From: a candidate division WOR-3 bacterium
GTDB taxonomy: Bacteria > Hydrothermota > Tepidihabitantia > SM23-42
NCBI GenBank assembly: GCA_011052815.1
Contig: DRIG01000039.1
Location: 1 to 39,410 of the forward strand
Length of the DNA: 39,410 nt
Direction: 5' to 3'
This document shows, piece by piece, positions 8,745 through 16,097 of the stretch. Numbering within the stretch: the stretch's first letter is position 1; each line of letters begins with the position of its first letter. The position numbers and the translations under genes are program-made. A model generated the notes under the pieces. That model was not told the origin of the DNA, did not search any database, and saw only the letters and a program-made list of their open reading frames with translations.

Positions 8745-9116
8745 TCATCCTCCTTTTGTCACACCGTAGAATCGTAGATTGGCTATCAACGAAAGGATTC
8801 CGGAGATAAAGAATAATCCGTAAGCAAGGTAATTTGTACCACCTTTCGGCAGCATCATCTTGCCGCCCAGTCCGCAGTAAAAAAGTTGAATAAGAGCAAA
8901 GAGAAGAATGCCTGTGGGTGCGAAAATCATAAACTGCCAATTGGTCCTCTCTCCGAGGACGATCTCATAACGTCGTGCGATTATCCCCAGCACGATGAAC
9001 GCAAGCCACAAGAGAACCGCACCGAGGACAAGAAGATAATTGGGAATCACGGCAAGCGCCTGATACTTTGCCGGCTCAATCCCAAACGGCGCCGTTACCA
9101 AAAAGTAATTAATCAT
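8745..9116 (-). CDS. Small integral membrane protein of the nine-gene operon
   Basis: 123 residues with about three membrane helices (about 22-45, 62-82, 95-115). A basic/acidic loop (RRYEIVLGERTNW) and a Gly/Lys loop (GGKMMLPKGGTNY) separate them. No family is recognised. The start has GGGAGGTG 4 bases upstream and follows the preceding gene by 15 bases. It is unlikely to be a stand-alone transporter because of its size. Position suggests it is a subunit of a membrane complex with its operon neighbours. Confidence 0.8.
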   Translation of the reverse strand: MINYFLVTAPFGIEPAKYQALAVIPNYLLVLGAVLLWLAFIVLGIIARRYEIVLGERTNWQFMIFAPTGILLFALIQLFYCGLGGKMMLPKGGTNYLAYGLFFISGILSLIANLRFYGVTKGG

Positions 9117-9131
9117 AACACCTCCCTTTTT

Positions 9132-9731
9132 TCATTTGAGGATCTCCAACAATTTATTCGTCATCTCTCTTCCTTTTGACGGACCAATAATCATGCCAGC
9201 GGCTTTACCGAGAGCGAAAATAAGACGGCGGGCATCATCATCATAAAATTCATCAACGTCGATGCGTTGAGCTTTAAGTTGATTTTTATAGATACGTTCT
9301 GTAAAATCACCCAAGTAATCCTTTAAAATTTCTTTCATCTGGTCCAGAAAACCGGGTTCCAACTTCACTTTCGGCTTTTCCCGTGGAGCTGCAGCACCTT
9401 CTCCTGCGGCACCCGCCGCTTCTTTCAGTTTTCCAAGAAGTTCCCGGATTTCTTCTATATTATGTTCTTTCGGTGCGCTGAACAAACTTCCGACAATCCG
9501 TTCGTCCTGAAGTTCCATAACAAGACCCTTCTCTTCGCCGATCATCTCTATTGTATCAATCTTCACATCACCCACTGCTCCGATTGTTTCGAAGATGATC
9601 GTCGCCATCTGGGCGATCTCTTTTTTCAAAGACTCTCCGCTCTGAGTGATATCAAGATTTCCTGATTTTTCAACGATGAAAGGAGTCGGCAGACCTTTCT
9701 CTTCGTAATTATTCAGAAACTCTTCAACCAT
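9132..9731 (-). CDS. Cytoplasmic protein with divergent roadblock/longin-like N-terminus
   Basis: 199 residues, soluble, no signal peptide. Residues 12-90 have the alternating pattern of a roadblock/longin fold (PTPFIVEKSGNLDI ... GVVGDVKIDTIEMI-type strands, then GLVMELQDERIVGSLF); this is a weak match. A Gly/Ala-rich linker (about 108-120, AAGAAGEGAAAPREKP) leads to a helical C-terminal domain (125-199). The preceding gene ends 1 base before this start, and the two proteins share a similar order of parts, so they may be paralogous partners. Roadblock proteins usually bind Ras-like GTPases; none is seen in this operon. Confidence 0.75.
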   Translation of the reverse strand: MVEEFLNNYEEKGLPTPFIVEKSGNLDITQSGESLKKEIAQMATIIFETIGAVGDVKIDTIEMIGEEKGLVMELQDERIVGSLFSAPKEHNIEEIRELLGKLKEAAGAAGEGAAAPREKPKVKLEPGFLDQMKEILKDYLGDFTERIYKNQLKAQRIDVDEFYDDDARRLIFALGKAAGMIIGPSKGREMTNKLLEILK

Positions 9732-9732
9732 A

Positions 9733-10572
9733 TCACCTCATCCTCTCTATAACGGCTTGAACCTTTGCCCTTGCCTGGGATGATCCCATCTCTTCAACCG
9801 CCTTTTTCACCAGGAAATCTATGATGGAGCGAAGGGCCTGTACAAAATCATCTTCTTTATCTTCCGGCGGCTGATCCTTAAATATCAATTCATTACCGAC
9901 AACACCGATATAAGGAACAATGTCTCCTCCCAGAATACCGAGCCCTTGATTCAGTAATTCAAACCAGTGGCCTTTCTGCTCCGCACCACCGAATTCATCA
10001 ACCAGAAGATTAATCTGTTTCACCTTTGAGCTGATACTTCGGGGTAATTCAATCTTCCGTTCTTCTGCGGGTTTTTCCTCTATCTTCTCTTCGACCTTTT
10101 CTTCTACCTTCTCTTCAACCTCCTCTGCCTTTTCCTCCACTGCTTCTGGAATCTCTTCTTCTGGTACCTCCTTGACCTCCTCTTCTGGCTTCTCCTCAAT
10201 CTCTTCTTCAGGCTTTTCTTCCTCTGCAAGTTTCTCTTCCACGGCTTCTTCTGCCGGTCGTTCTTCACCGGCAAGGGCAGCATTGATCCGTTCGATTATA
10301 TCTTTTGTTTCGGTCTCCCTTTCAACCTCGATGCCTAAATATTTTGAACCATGGGGAAATACTACAAGCCGATATGAACCATAGCATAGAGAAAGATAAT
10401 CAATATCTCCCATTGAAAGGCTGTCTCTGATTACCTCTGCTGCAGACGAGAAAAAAGCCGCAAGGTCGCCCACGGGTACAGAGGACGCTCCCTTAACCTC
10501 TTCAATAGAGCCGTCTTCGGCTTTGATCACTGCATAGCCGATAATTCCTGCTAATCTATCTAATTCCTCCAT
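9733..10572 (-). CDS. Roadblock/LC7-like protein with long acidic linker
   Basis: 279 residues, soluble. Residues 1-85 look like a roadblock/LC7 domain (LAGIIGYAVIKAEDGSIEEV, then VIRDSLSMGDIDYLSLCYG and YRLVVFPHGSKYLGI). Residues 100-165 are a low-complexity Glu/Lys/Pro/Val linker built of repeated EEKPEEE and VEEK units. A C-terminal domain (about 170-279) ends in a helix (QARAKVQAVIERMR). Known roadblock proteins regulate small GTPases in motility and polarity; here it is probably the cytoplasmic regulatory part of a membrane complex encoded upstream. AAAGG precedes ATG 10572. Confidence 0.8.
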   Translation of the reverse strand: MEELDRLAGIIGYAVIKAEDGSIEEVKGASSVPVGDLAAFFSSAAEVIRDSLSMGDIDYLSLCYGSYRLVVFPHGSKYLGIEVERETETKDIIERINAALAGEERPAEEAVEEKLAEEEKPEEEIEEKPEEEVKEVPEEEIPEAVEEKAEEVEEKVEEKVEEKIEEKPAEERKIELPRSISSKVKQINLLVDEFGGAEQKGHWFELLNQGLGILGGDIVPYIGVVGNELIFKDQPPEDKEDDFVQALRSIIDFLVKKAVEEMGSSQARAKVQAVIERMR

Positions 10573-10580
10573 AACCTTTC

Positions 10581-11405
10581 TTATTCACTAATCTTCTTTT
10601 CAAAAGCCTGCCATTTCTTTTTGAAAAGAAGTTTTCCGTACAGTTTCGGACCGCGGCTTTTTATATATTCTTTAAACTCCTTAATCGATTCTTCGACCTC
10701 GTCATACGTCAACTCAGCGATCGGTTCGATCTCAAAAGTTTCCTCATTGATATCCAGGGCGTCGATAATCTTTTTGTTTCCCCATTCCTTCAATAAAAGC
10801 AGACCGTTTTCGCCGAAATCTTCAAATAATTTCTTCAGAAAATCTATAAGCCTCGTCATCACCCGCTGAGCTTCTTCCGGATCATAAATCAACCCCTGGT
10901 CTTTCAACCACGTTATTGTCTTGGTCGCTTCATAACCGCCTATCTTTGACTCGGCGATTACATCCCCCAGTCTTCTCTTTCCGTCAATAAGCGCAAGTAT
11001 CTGCCAATCAGCCCTTCGCAACGCCACCGCGGATTCCAGGTCCCGGGTTGATTTTGCAAGAACCGTATCCATCGGCGGCAGCTTTTTCTTTATCTCCTGG
11101 AATTCAATTCGTCGTTTTTCAATATTCTCAGTAAGTTTACCGAAATCTTCGGAAATGGTCTGCTCCGGTGCTTCGACACCCGGTTCAAAAGAAGCGGTTT
11201 CCAGTTCAATAAAAGAAAGATTGAGCAGCGCCTCAATTCCTGTTTCCACCCCGTCCGCCGCATGAACAACAAAACCTTCCTTTATATATATCTCACCGGT
11301 AATTCCTCCACTAACCTTAAGAACCCCTGATTTCTTTACCCTTGCGAGAAACTGCAAAACATCACCAAGGGTGAATTCCTTAAGACTGATTTCAAAACCG
11401 GTCAT
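10581..11405 (-). CDS. DUF4388-like (PatA N-terminal-type) regulatory protein
   Basis: 274 residues, soluble. Residues 1-95 resemble DUF4388 (SLKEFTLGDVLQFLARVKKSGVLKV ... GEIYIKEGFVVHA ... GIEALLNLSFIE), found in bacterial regulators near gliding, polarity and signalling genes. Residues 120-185 resemble a winged-helix-like segment common behind DUF4388 (WQILALIDGKRRLGDVIAES ... TITWLKDQGLI). The C-terminal 90 residues are helical and charged. The start overlaps the preceding membrane-protein stop (TAATG). DUF4388 and roadblock proteins often occur together with MglA-like GTPase systems, so this supports a signalling role at the membrane. Confidence 0.8.
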   Translation of the reverse strand: MTGFEISLKEFTLGDVLQFLARVKKSGVLKVSGGITGEIYIKEGFVVHAADGVETGIEALLNLSFIELETASFEPGVEAPEQTISEDFGKLTENIEKRRIEFQEIKKKLPPMDTVLAKSTRDLESAVALRRADWQILALIDGKRRLGDVIAESKIGGYEATKTITWLKDQGLIYDPEEAQRVMTRLIDFLKKLFEDFGENGLLLLKEWGNKKIIDALDINEETFEIEPIAELTYDEVEESIKEFKEYIKSRGPKLYGKLLFKKKWQAFEKKISE

Positions 11406-12022
11406 TATATCAATCTCAACCAGTTATGTAATAAAAAGTATAACCTGCCGATCAATAAGGAAATACGTGCCATAATAGTATATCCGAATGAAGCACCGAA
11501 CGAAACCATCATAAACCAGATACCTATCTTCGCCGCTCCTCCCAGTACACCTTTGTGCTCTTTTGAAAAATAGAAATAGATCAGGGTGAATATCACACCC
11601 AAAATTATTAAAAGATTGGAAATAAACTGAAACGGCGATACGCCGGCCAGCGGTAAAAACGTCGCCTGGAGCTGGGGTAAAATATCACCCTGGACAATCT
11701 GCAGGACAAAGAGCGCCATTGAAACCCCCATTGTAAAGGTCAAAGGAATTCTCACGAGCCAGTTGATCTTCGGAAAGAGAGGTGCGAACATCATAAATCC
11801 CACGATGATCGGGATTATATACCACAGGTTTCCCTGTCTGACGAGCGGTTCAAAAAGGTTCGGCCAGGCGAAGTTCGACCAGAGCACAACCGCCCAGTAA
11901 CCTGCAGAGACGCCCACAAAGATATGTTCCGCTACTTTATAAAAGGGATTGTCTTTATAAAGGAACGAATATATCGCCAATGTCAAAAGAGCGGCAATCC
12001 ACACACCAATCGTTTCAAGCAT
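11405..12022 (-). CDS. Polytopic membrane protein of the nine-gene operon
   Basis: 205 residues with about six membrane helices (2-20, 35-50, 66-85, 90-110, 132-152, 165-188). The N-terminus lacks a cleavable signal. The loop FLYKDNPFYKVAEHIFVGVSAGYW (early in the chain) is the most distinctive part. No transporter signature is recognised. The start overlaps the stop of the preceding gene (TAATG), which implies translational coupling and fixed subunit ratios. Probably part of the membrane core of the complex. Confidence 0.8.
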   Translation of the reverse strand: MLETIGVWIAALLTLAIYSFLYKDNPFYKVAEHIFVGVSAGYWAVVLWSNFAWPNLFEPLVRQGNLWYIIPIIVGFMMFAPLFPKINWLVRIPLTFTMGVSMALFVLQIVQGDILPQLQATFLPLAGVSPFQFISNLLIILGVIFTLIYFYFSKEHKGVLGGAAKIGIWFMMVSFGASFGYTIMARISLLIGRLYFLLHNWLRLI

Positions 12023-12843
12023 TATTTCTTTCTCCGTTCATAAATAAGGATGATATTACCGATGATGATGAAGATTACGATAAGTACATGAACGATCGAC
12101 TGGGAATCCATTCCTGCGGTAGCCCTTCCTTTTCTCTTCACTAATGTTTCATATTCGGCGGCACCCTTCAAACCACCCAGGAGTCCGGTCAGCTGTCCTG
12201 AGGCGAGATACTGATATTGGCGCGGCGCGGAAATCGCGGTGGTCGCACCGCAGATCGTGGTACCGAAACGGGCGTTGAAATAGATAATCCAGTGGAGGAT
12301 TCCCGGATCACCGGCCGAGAAGGTCATTACAACACTTATATCACCCGCCGACTTTACGGCTTTGCCGAGTGGAAACGAATCTATCGGCACTCCGGCGTAA
12401 TCAGTCGCTACAACATCGGCGACATTTCTTCCCAGGGAAAGAAGCATAACCGCTCCTCCGGGTTTATAACCAACGTTTATATAATCCACGCCATAGACCT
12501 TATTATATTTGGGCGCAAGTTCCTCGAAAACGATATTGCCCAGAGGAATCCCTGCGGGCCACAGCCCCATCATATAAACTCTCAGATTTTTTCGGAAGCA
12601 GTGGTCAATAAAAGCAAGGGTGGCGGGAAACAATTCTGCTTCACTGCCCGGGTCATAATCAACCGAAACCACGACGATCGAACCCTCGGGTAACGCTTCA
12701 ATCGTATCATAAACGGACTTCACCGGCTGCGTAATATCCACTGGCAGACCGATAGGAAAGAGCAAAGGAATGATGGCGGCGAGACCGACCAGCAGAAAGA
12801 TAATTCTTCGATCGACCTTTGCAATCCGTTCCAGAATATTCAT
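12022..12843 (-). CDS. Membrane-anchored extracytoplasmic or cytoplasmic domain protein, unknown family
   Basis: 273 residues: one membrane helix at 15-33, a large globular domain (35-240), and a second helix at 248-267 followed by a basic tail (YERRKK). The domain alternates strands and helices in a Rossmann-like order (EGSIVVVSVDYDPGSEAEL, then FRKNLRVYMMGLWPAG, KVYGVDYINVGYKPGGAV, DISVVMTFSAGDPGI), and a Gly/Ala segment (FGTTICGATTAISAPRQY) follows. Orientation is not clear from sequence alone; the basic tail suggests both termini are cytoplasmic and the domain outside. It sits between two polytopic membrane genes. Confidence 0.78.
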   Translation of the reverse strand: MNILERIAKVDRRIIFLLVGLAAIIPLLFPIGLPVDITQPVKSVYDTIEALPEGSIVVVSVDYDPGSEAELFPATLAFIDHCFRKNLRVYMMGLWPAGIPLGNIVFEELAPKYNKVYGVDYINVGYKPGGAVMLLSLGRNVADVVATDYAGVPIDSFPLGKAVKSAGDISVVMTFSAGDPGILHWIIYFNARFGTTICGATTAISAPRQYQYLASGQLTGLLGGLKGAAEYETLVKRKGRATAGMDSQSIVHVLIVIFIIIGNIILIYERRKK

Positions 12844-12874
12844 CTCTCTTCCCTATTCTCTTCCAAAAACCTTC

Positions 12875-13498
12875 TCATTCTTTTCCGCCTCCCATATAAC
12901 TGCGTTCAATCCCGAGCAATACCCTCAAAGCCATTGAAATCAAACCGAGATCTATTCCGAAGATAATTCCTCTTTTGGCAGCGGTGTTCGGCACCTGCAT
13001 CAACCATTCGACCAGATCAGGGAATCCATGCCAGATCCAGTAACCGACCGGCACCCTGCCGATCATCACCAGCACTGCGGCGATAAGCAAAAGCGTCGCC
13101 TCGGGATTCCTCGCCCTGAAGGCACGAAACGCCGCGGATGCGACAAAAAAGGCAAGAAGCGAAAACATTGTGGCGCTGAGTGGAATCTGAAAATTTCTGA
13201 AGAGGTACTGAAACATACCTCCATCCGTACCGCCGATGAAACCGGCGGCCATCATTATAAATAAAAAAGTCAATAGAATGATACTGTACTGCCAGTCCCT
13301 CAATCGCCGCTGAATTTTGGAAATGTTGATCTTTATGATATTAAAAACTCCGATAAAAACAAAGAAAGCGATGACGCCGAGATACCAGTTCTGCAGGGTC
13401 TGTGAAGCGTCCTGAAACCATCTCAACGGTATAAAGAATGCGATGAGCATAAAAAAGCCGCAGCCGAAAACAATGATTAAAGGCAATGTCCTTTTCAT
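12875..13498 (-). CDS. Polytopic membrane protein of the nine-gene operon
   Basis: 207 residues with about six membrane helices (6-25, 40-58, 70-88, 105-125, 134-155, 175-195). A basic loop (KINISKIQRRLRDWQY) and another (FRAFRARNPEA) lie on the presumed cytoplasmic side. No family is recognised. The start forms TAATG with the preceding stop; the next gene follows after 31 bases, the widest internal gap of the operon. Confidence 0.8.
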   Translation of the reverse strand: MKRTLPLIIVFGCGFFMLIAFFIPLRWFQDASQTLQNWYLGVIAFFVFIGVFNIIKINISKIQRRLRDWQYSIILLTFLFIMMAAGFIGGTDGGMFQYLFRNFQIPLSATMFSLLAFFVASAAFRAFRARNPEATLLLIAAVLVMIGRVPVGYWIWHGFPDLVEWLMQVPNTAAKRGIIFGIDLGLISMALRVLLGIERSYMGGGKE

Positions 13499-14574
13499 TA
13501 TTGCACCGTTGTAAATAAATTAGTAAATACGTCTGTTCCGAAGAGACGTGTGATAACACCTGCTATGATAACAAGAATAAAAATCAACTTTCCGAGATCC
13601 TGTCCTTTCAACGACCCGAGTTGCACCGGTTCCTGGGACAGATAAGCACTTGCCGCATACAGTTCTTCACCCAGAAGGGTATAATCACAAGCGGCGACAA
13701 AAAACGGAAGCTGGTCAGGCATCGCTGTTCCGGCGATCTGAATCGCTCCGGTGGAATGACCGGTTTCCGCCAGAATCAATGATTCGGCATAGAACGTCCC
13801 CAGATAAAAGTTGGTTGCGGGTTTCTCCCTGAGCATGATTCCGTCAACCGCGGAAACATAGCCGAACTGGTCGTCGGTGAGGTATCTGATATTATCGGCG
13901 TTAAACCAATCAGGTCTCCCCACCTTTGTAGCGGCTTCCTTTACAACCTGCTGAGCCATGGTCATCGCCATCGCCTTGCTTGTCGGTACATACAGAGGTG
14001 TTCCGTACTCCGCGGTCTTTTCCGCAACCTTGGAAAGGATACTCATCGAAGCGATGGTTTGAGGATCGTCGATGTCCATTATACCCGGTACATATAATAC
14101 GGGTTTTCCCATTTCGGTTGCACGGCCGATCGCTTCTTCGGCGGCGGTCAACGCCGGAATCCTCCGTATATATAATTTCTCCCGACGCGCACGCGCAATA
14201 TAAATAAGGACAGCCGCAAAAAGAACAACGATCGTTATTAAGATATTGATACGGCCGGTATTAAAAAACTGAGCAGAAGCCTTTACCGGCCCGGCGTTAT
14301 TCGAAAAGAGATTCTCGTCACCGGTCTTCACCTCAACTTTGTAGTAGTACTCTTTTCCTCTTTCTATATTGGTGTCCACATATTGTGATGCATCAGCACC
14401 CAGCACCTGAATTACTTCATAATTCTCAGTCGGTTCAAGGCTTCTTAATAATATGAGGGAATCGAATTTGAGTTCACTCTGCCACTGTATGGTAATACTC
14501 GAACCATCATCATTGGGTGTATCATAAGCTTCAATATTTATCCCCTGAGCCAGCAATAATATCAGTAAGACCAT
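13498..14574 (-). CDS. FN3-membrane-cytoplasmic domain protein, DUF6754-like; first gene of the nine-gene operon
   Basis: 358 residues from ATG 14574. A signal peptide (MVLLILLLAQGINIEA) is followed by an FN3-like sandwich (about 20-105), a membrane helix (about 109-130), a cytoplasmic alpha/beta domain (about 135-320, with GKPVLYVPGIMDIDDPQTIAS and GYVSAVDGIMLREKPATNFY), and a final helix (about 330-350). The cytoplasmic part resembles the family I know as DUF6754. A longer reading from TTG 14610 is rejected: that TTG belongs to the -35 box TTGACA. With the -10 box ending 8 bases before ATG 14574, the mRNA is probably leaderless. Confidence 0.82.
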   Translation of the reverse strand: MVLLILLLAQGINIEAYDTPNDDGSSITIQWQSELKFDSLILLRSLEPTENYEVIQVLGADASQYVDTNIERGKEYYYKVEVKTGDENLFSNNAGPVKASAQFFNTGRINILITIVVLFAAVLIYIARARREKLYIRRIPALTAAEEAIGRATEMGKPVLYVPGIMDIDDPQTIASMSILSKVAEKTAEYGTPLYVPTSKAMAMTMAQQVVKEAATKVGRPDWFNADNIRYLTDDQFGYVSAVDGIMLREKPATNFYLGTFYAESLILAETGHSTGAIQIAGTAMPDQLPFFVAACDYTLLGEELYAASAYLSQEPVQLGSLKGQDLGKLIFILVIIAGVITRLFGTDVFTNLFTTVQ

Positions 14575-14582
14575 ATTGAATA

Positions 14583-14610
14583 ATAATATACAAATTGCCC
14601 GAAATGTCAA
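14583..14610 (-). promoter_or_regulatory. Promoter of the nine-gene operon
   Basis: TTGACA (14610-14605), 16-base spacer, TATTAT (14588-14583). It is 8 bases from ATG 14574, so no room for an SD. A second TTGACt overlaps just upstream. Confidence 0.75.
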
Positions 14611-14856
14611 GTCAAAACTTCACCCCTCCCCTCACCCTCTACCCTTCGCCCTCCGCCCTATGCCCTCCGCCCTTAACCCCTTCTCCGTTTCTCCCGCTCT
14701 CCGTTTCTCCCTGTCATTCTGAGCGAAGCGAAGAATCTCCCTTTTTTCCAGCGCAGCTCCATTCCATGCACGAAGTGCATCCCTTCCAGCGCAGCTCCCT
14801 TCCAGCACCGCTCCCAATCCCCCTATGCCCTCCGCCCTTCGCCCTTTGCTCTATCC
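14611..14856. repeat. Pyrimidine-rich repeat tract between divergent operons
   Basis: The plus strand is almost all C and T with short direct repeats. CCCTATGCCCTCCGCCCTT occurs at 14656-14674 and 14821-14839 without change. TTCCAGCGCAGCTCC occurs at 14746-14760 and 14784-14798, with a variant at 14800-14814. ATGCAC-GAA-GTGCAT is a small hairpin (14766-14780). At 14713-14738 lies the dispersed motif containing GAGCGAAGCGAAGAATCT, which reads as HSERSEES in one frame and recurs between genes in many unrelated bacterial genomes (from memory). No gene is supported here. Confidence 0.8.
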
Positions 14857-14884
14857 TTGACATCAGGGTGAATTTTGCTAAACT
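14857..14884 (+). promoter_or_regulatory. Promoter of the acyl-CoA dehydrogenase pair
   Basis: TTGACA (14857-14862), 16-base spacer, TAAACT (14879-14884). A leader of about 45 bases with AAGGAGG before ATG 14937. Confidence 0.6.
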
Positions 14885-14936
14885 ATAAAAAATTCTTTTT
14901 GCGGTGTGATCATACCTTTTTTTATAAGGAGGTCGA

Positions 14937-16097
14937 ATGGAATATTTTTTAAATGACAGGGAAATGGAATTAAAGATGAAGGCACGGGAAGTCGCCGAAA
15001 AACTTGTTCTGCCGGTGCGTGACAAATTCGATGAAACGGCTGAGTTTCCAATGGAACTGGTAAAGGAAATGGGAAAACAGGGGTTGTTGAAAATCTTTAT
15101 CCCTGAAGAATACGGCGGCACAGGTGCAAGAATAATCGATATGTGTATCGCAGTGGAAGAGATTGCACGCGTCTGTGCGGGTATTGCCACGGCATACGCA
15201 GTGGGCGCACTTGGAAGCGGTCCGATTGTCCTCTTTGCGAGTGAAGAACAGAAGAAAAAATATCTTCCAGGTATTGCAACCGGAGAATTACTCTGCGCAT
15301 TTGGCCTTACTGAAGCCCAAGCCGGCAGTGATGCCGCAAACATCCAGACGACTGCGCGCAAAGAGGGTGATTACTACATTCTCAACGGTGTAAAACAATT
15401 TATTTCAAATGCAAGTTTTTCCGATGTCTATACGGTTCTGGCATCCACGGACAAATCCCGCGGTGCCCGCGGTATCTCGGCATTCATTGTCGAAAAAGAC
15501 TTCCCGGGATTTTCTTACGGTAAAAAAGAGAACAAACTCGGAATTCGGGCGTCGGTAACCACTGAACTTGTCTTTGAAGACTGCCGTGTACCGAAAGAAA
15601 ATCTAATGGGGAAAGAGGGGCTTGGATTCATCTATACGATGAGAAATTTTGATCGGGCGAGACCCGGTGTGGGTGCAATCGCCCTCGGAATCGCTCAGGG
15701 TGCATATGAAGAGGTCTTGGACTTCGCCTATGAACACAACCTCTTGAATAATCAGTATGTCCAGAAAAAAATAGCTGATATGGCGACCGAGATAGAAGCA
15801 GGAAGATCTTTACTATACGCAACCGCAAGAATGATTGACGCCGGGATTAAAGGATATTCAAAAGAATCTTCTTTTGCAAAATTATATCCCTCTGACCTGG
15901 CGGTGAAAACAACCATTGAAGCGATTAAACTGATGGGTCCTTATGGAGTCATGAAAGAGTATCATATGGAAAAAAGGTTGCGAGACGCCAAAATTACACA
16001 GATCTACGAAGGGACAAATGAAATTCAGCGCAGTGTCATCGCCCTGGAACTAACCCGGGAAACAGGTAAAAAGGCAAGAGAAAAGGAGGCAAAATGA
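14937..16097 (+). CDS. Acyl-CoA dehydrogenase, catalytic-base subunit
   Basis: 386 residues, full family length. The flavin-binding middle motif is intact (FGLTEAQAGSDAANIQTTA, about 121-139) and the C-terminal catalytic glutamate is present (DAKITQIYEGTNEIQR). The segment where homologues carry RxxFG, which contacts the FAD adenine across the dimer, is shortened and lacks the motif (LDFAYEHNLLNNQYVQKKIADM), and QxxGGxGY is changed to KLMGPYGV. The next gene has the reverse pattern. The two probably form an obligate heteromer with one active site per pair. Substrate unknown. Start ATG 14937 has AAGGAGG 5 bases upstream. The stop overlaps the next start by 4 bases. Confidence 0.93.
   Translation: MEYFLNDREMELKMKAREVAEKLVLPVRDKFDETAEFPMELVKEMGKQGLLKIFIPEEYGGTGARIIDMCIAVEEIARVCAGIATAYAVGALGSGPIVLFASEEQKKKYLPGIATGELLCAFGLTEAQAGSDAANIQTTARKEGDYYILNGVKQFISNASFSDVYTVLASTDKSRGARGISAFIVEKDFPGFSYGKKENKLGIRASVTTELVFEDCRVPKENLMGKEGLGFIYTMRNFDRARPGVGAIALGIAQGAYEEVLDFAYEHNLLNNQYVQKKIADMATEIEAGRSLLYATARMIDAGIKGYSKESSFAKLYPSDLAVKTTIEAIKLMGPYGVMKEYHMEKRLRDAKITQIYEGTNEIQRSVIALELTRETGKKAREKEAK

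Noticed and set aside
14575-14610. Longer start (TTG 14610) for the DUF6754-like protein
   Set aside because: The TTG is the first half of the -35 box TTGACA, and translation from ATG 14574 gives a clean signal peptide.
14595-14888. Frames across the C/T-rich tract (HSERSEES)
   Set aside because: They are repeat DNA read as protein; known to recur as intergenic repeats.
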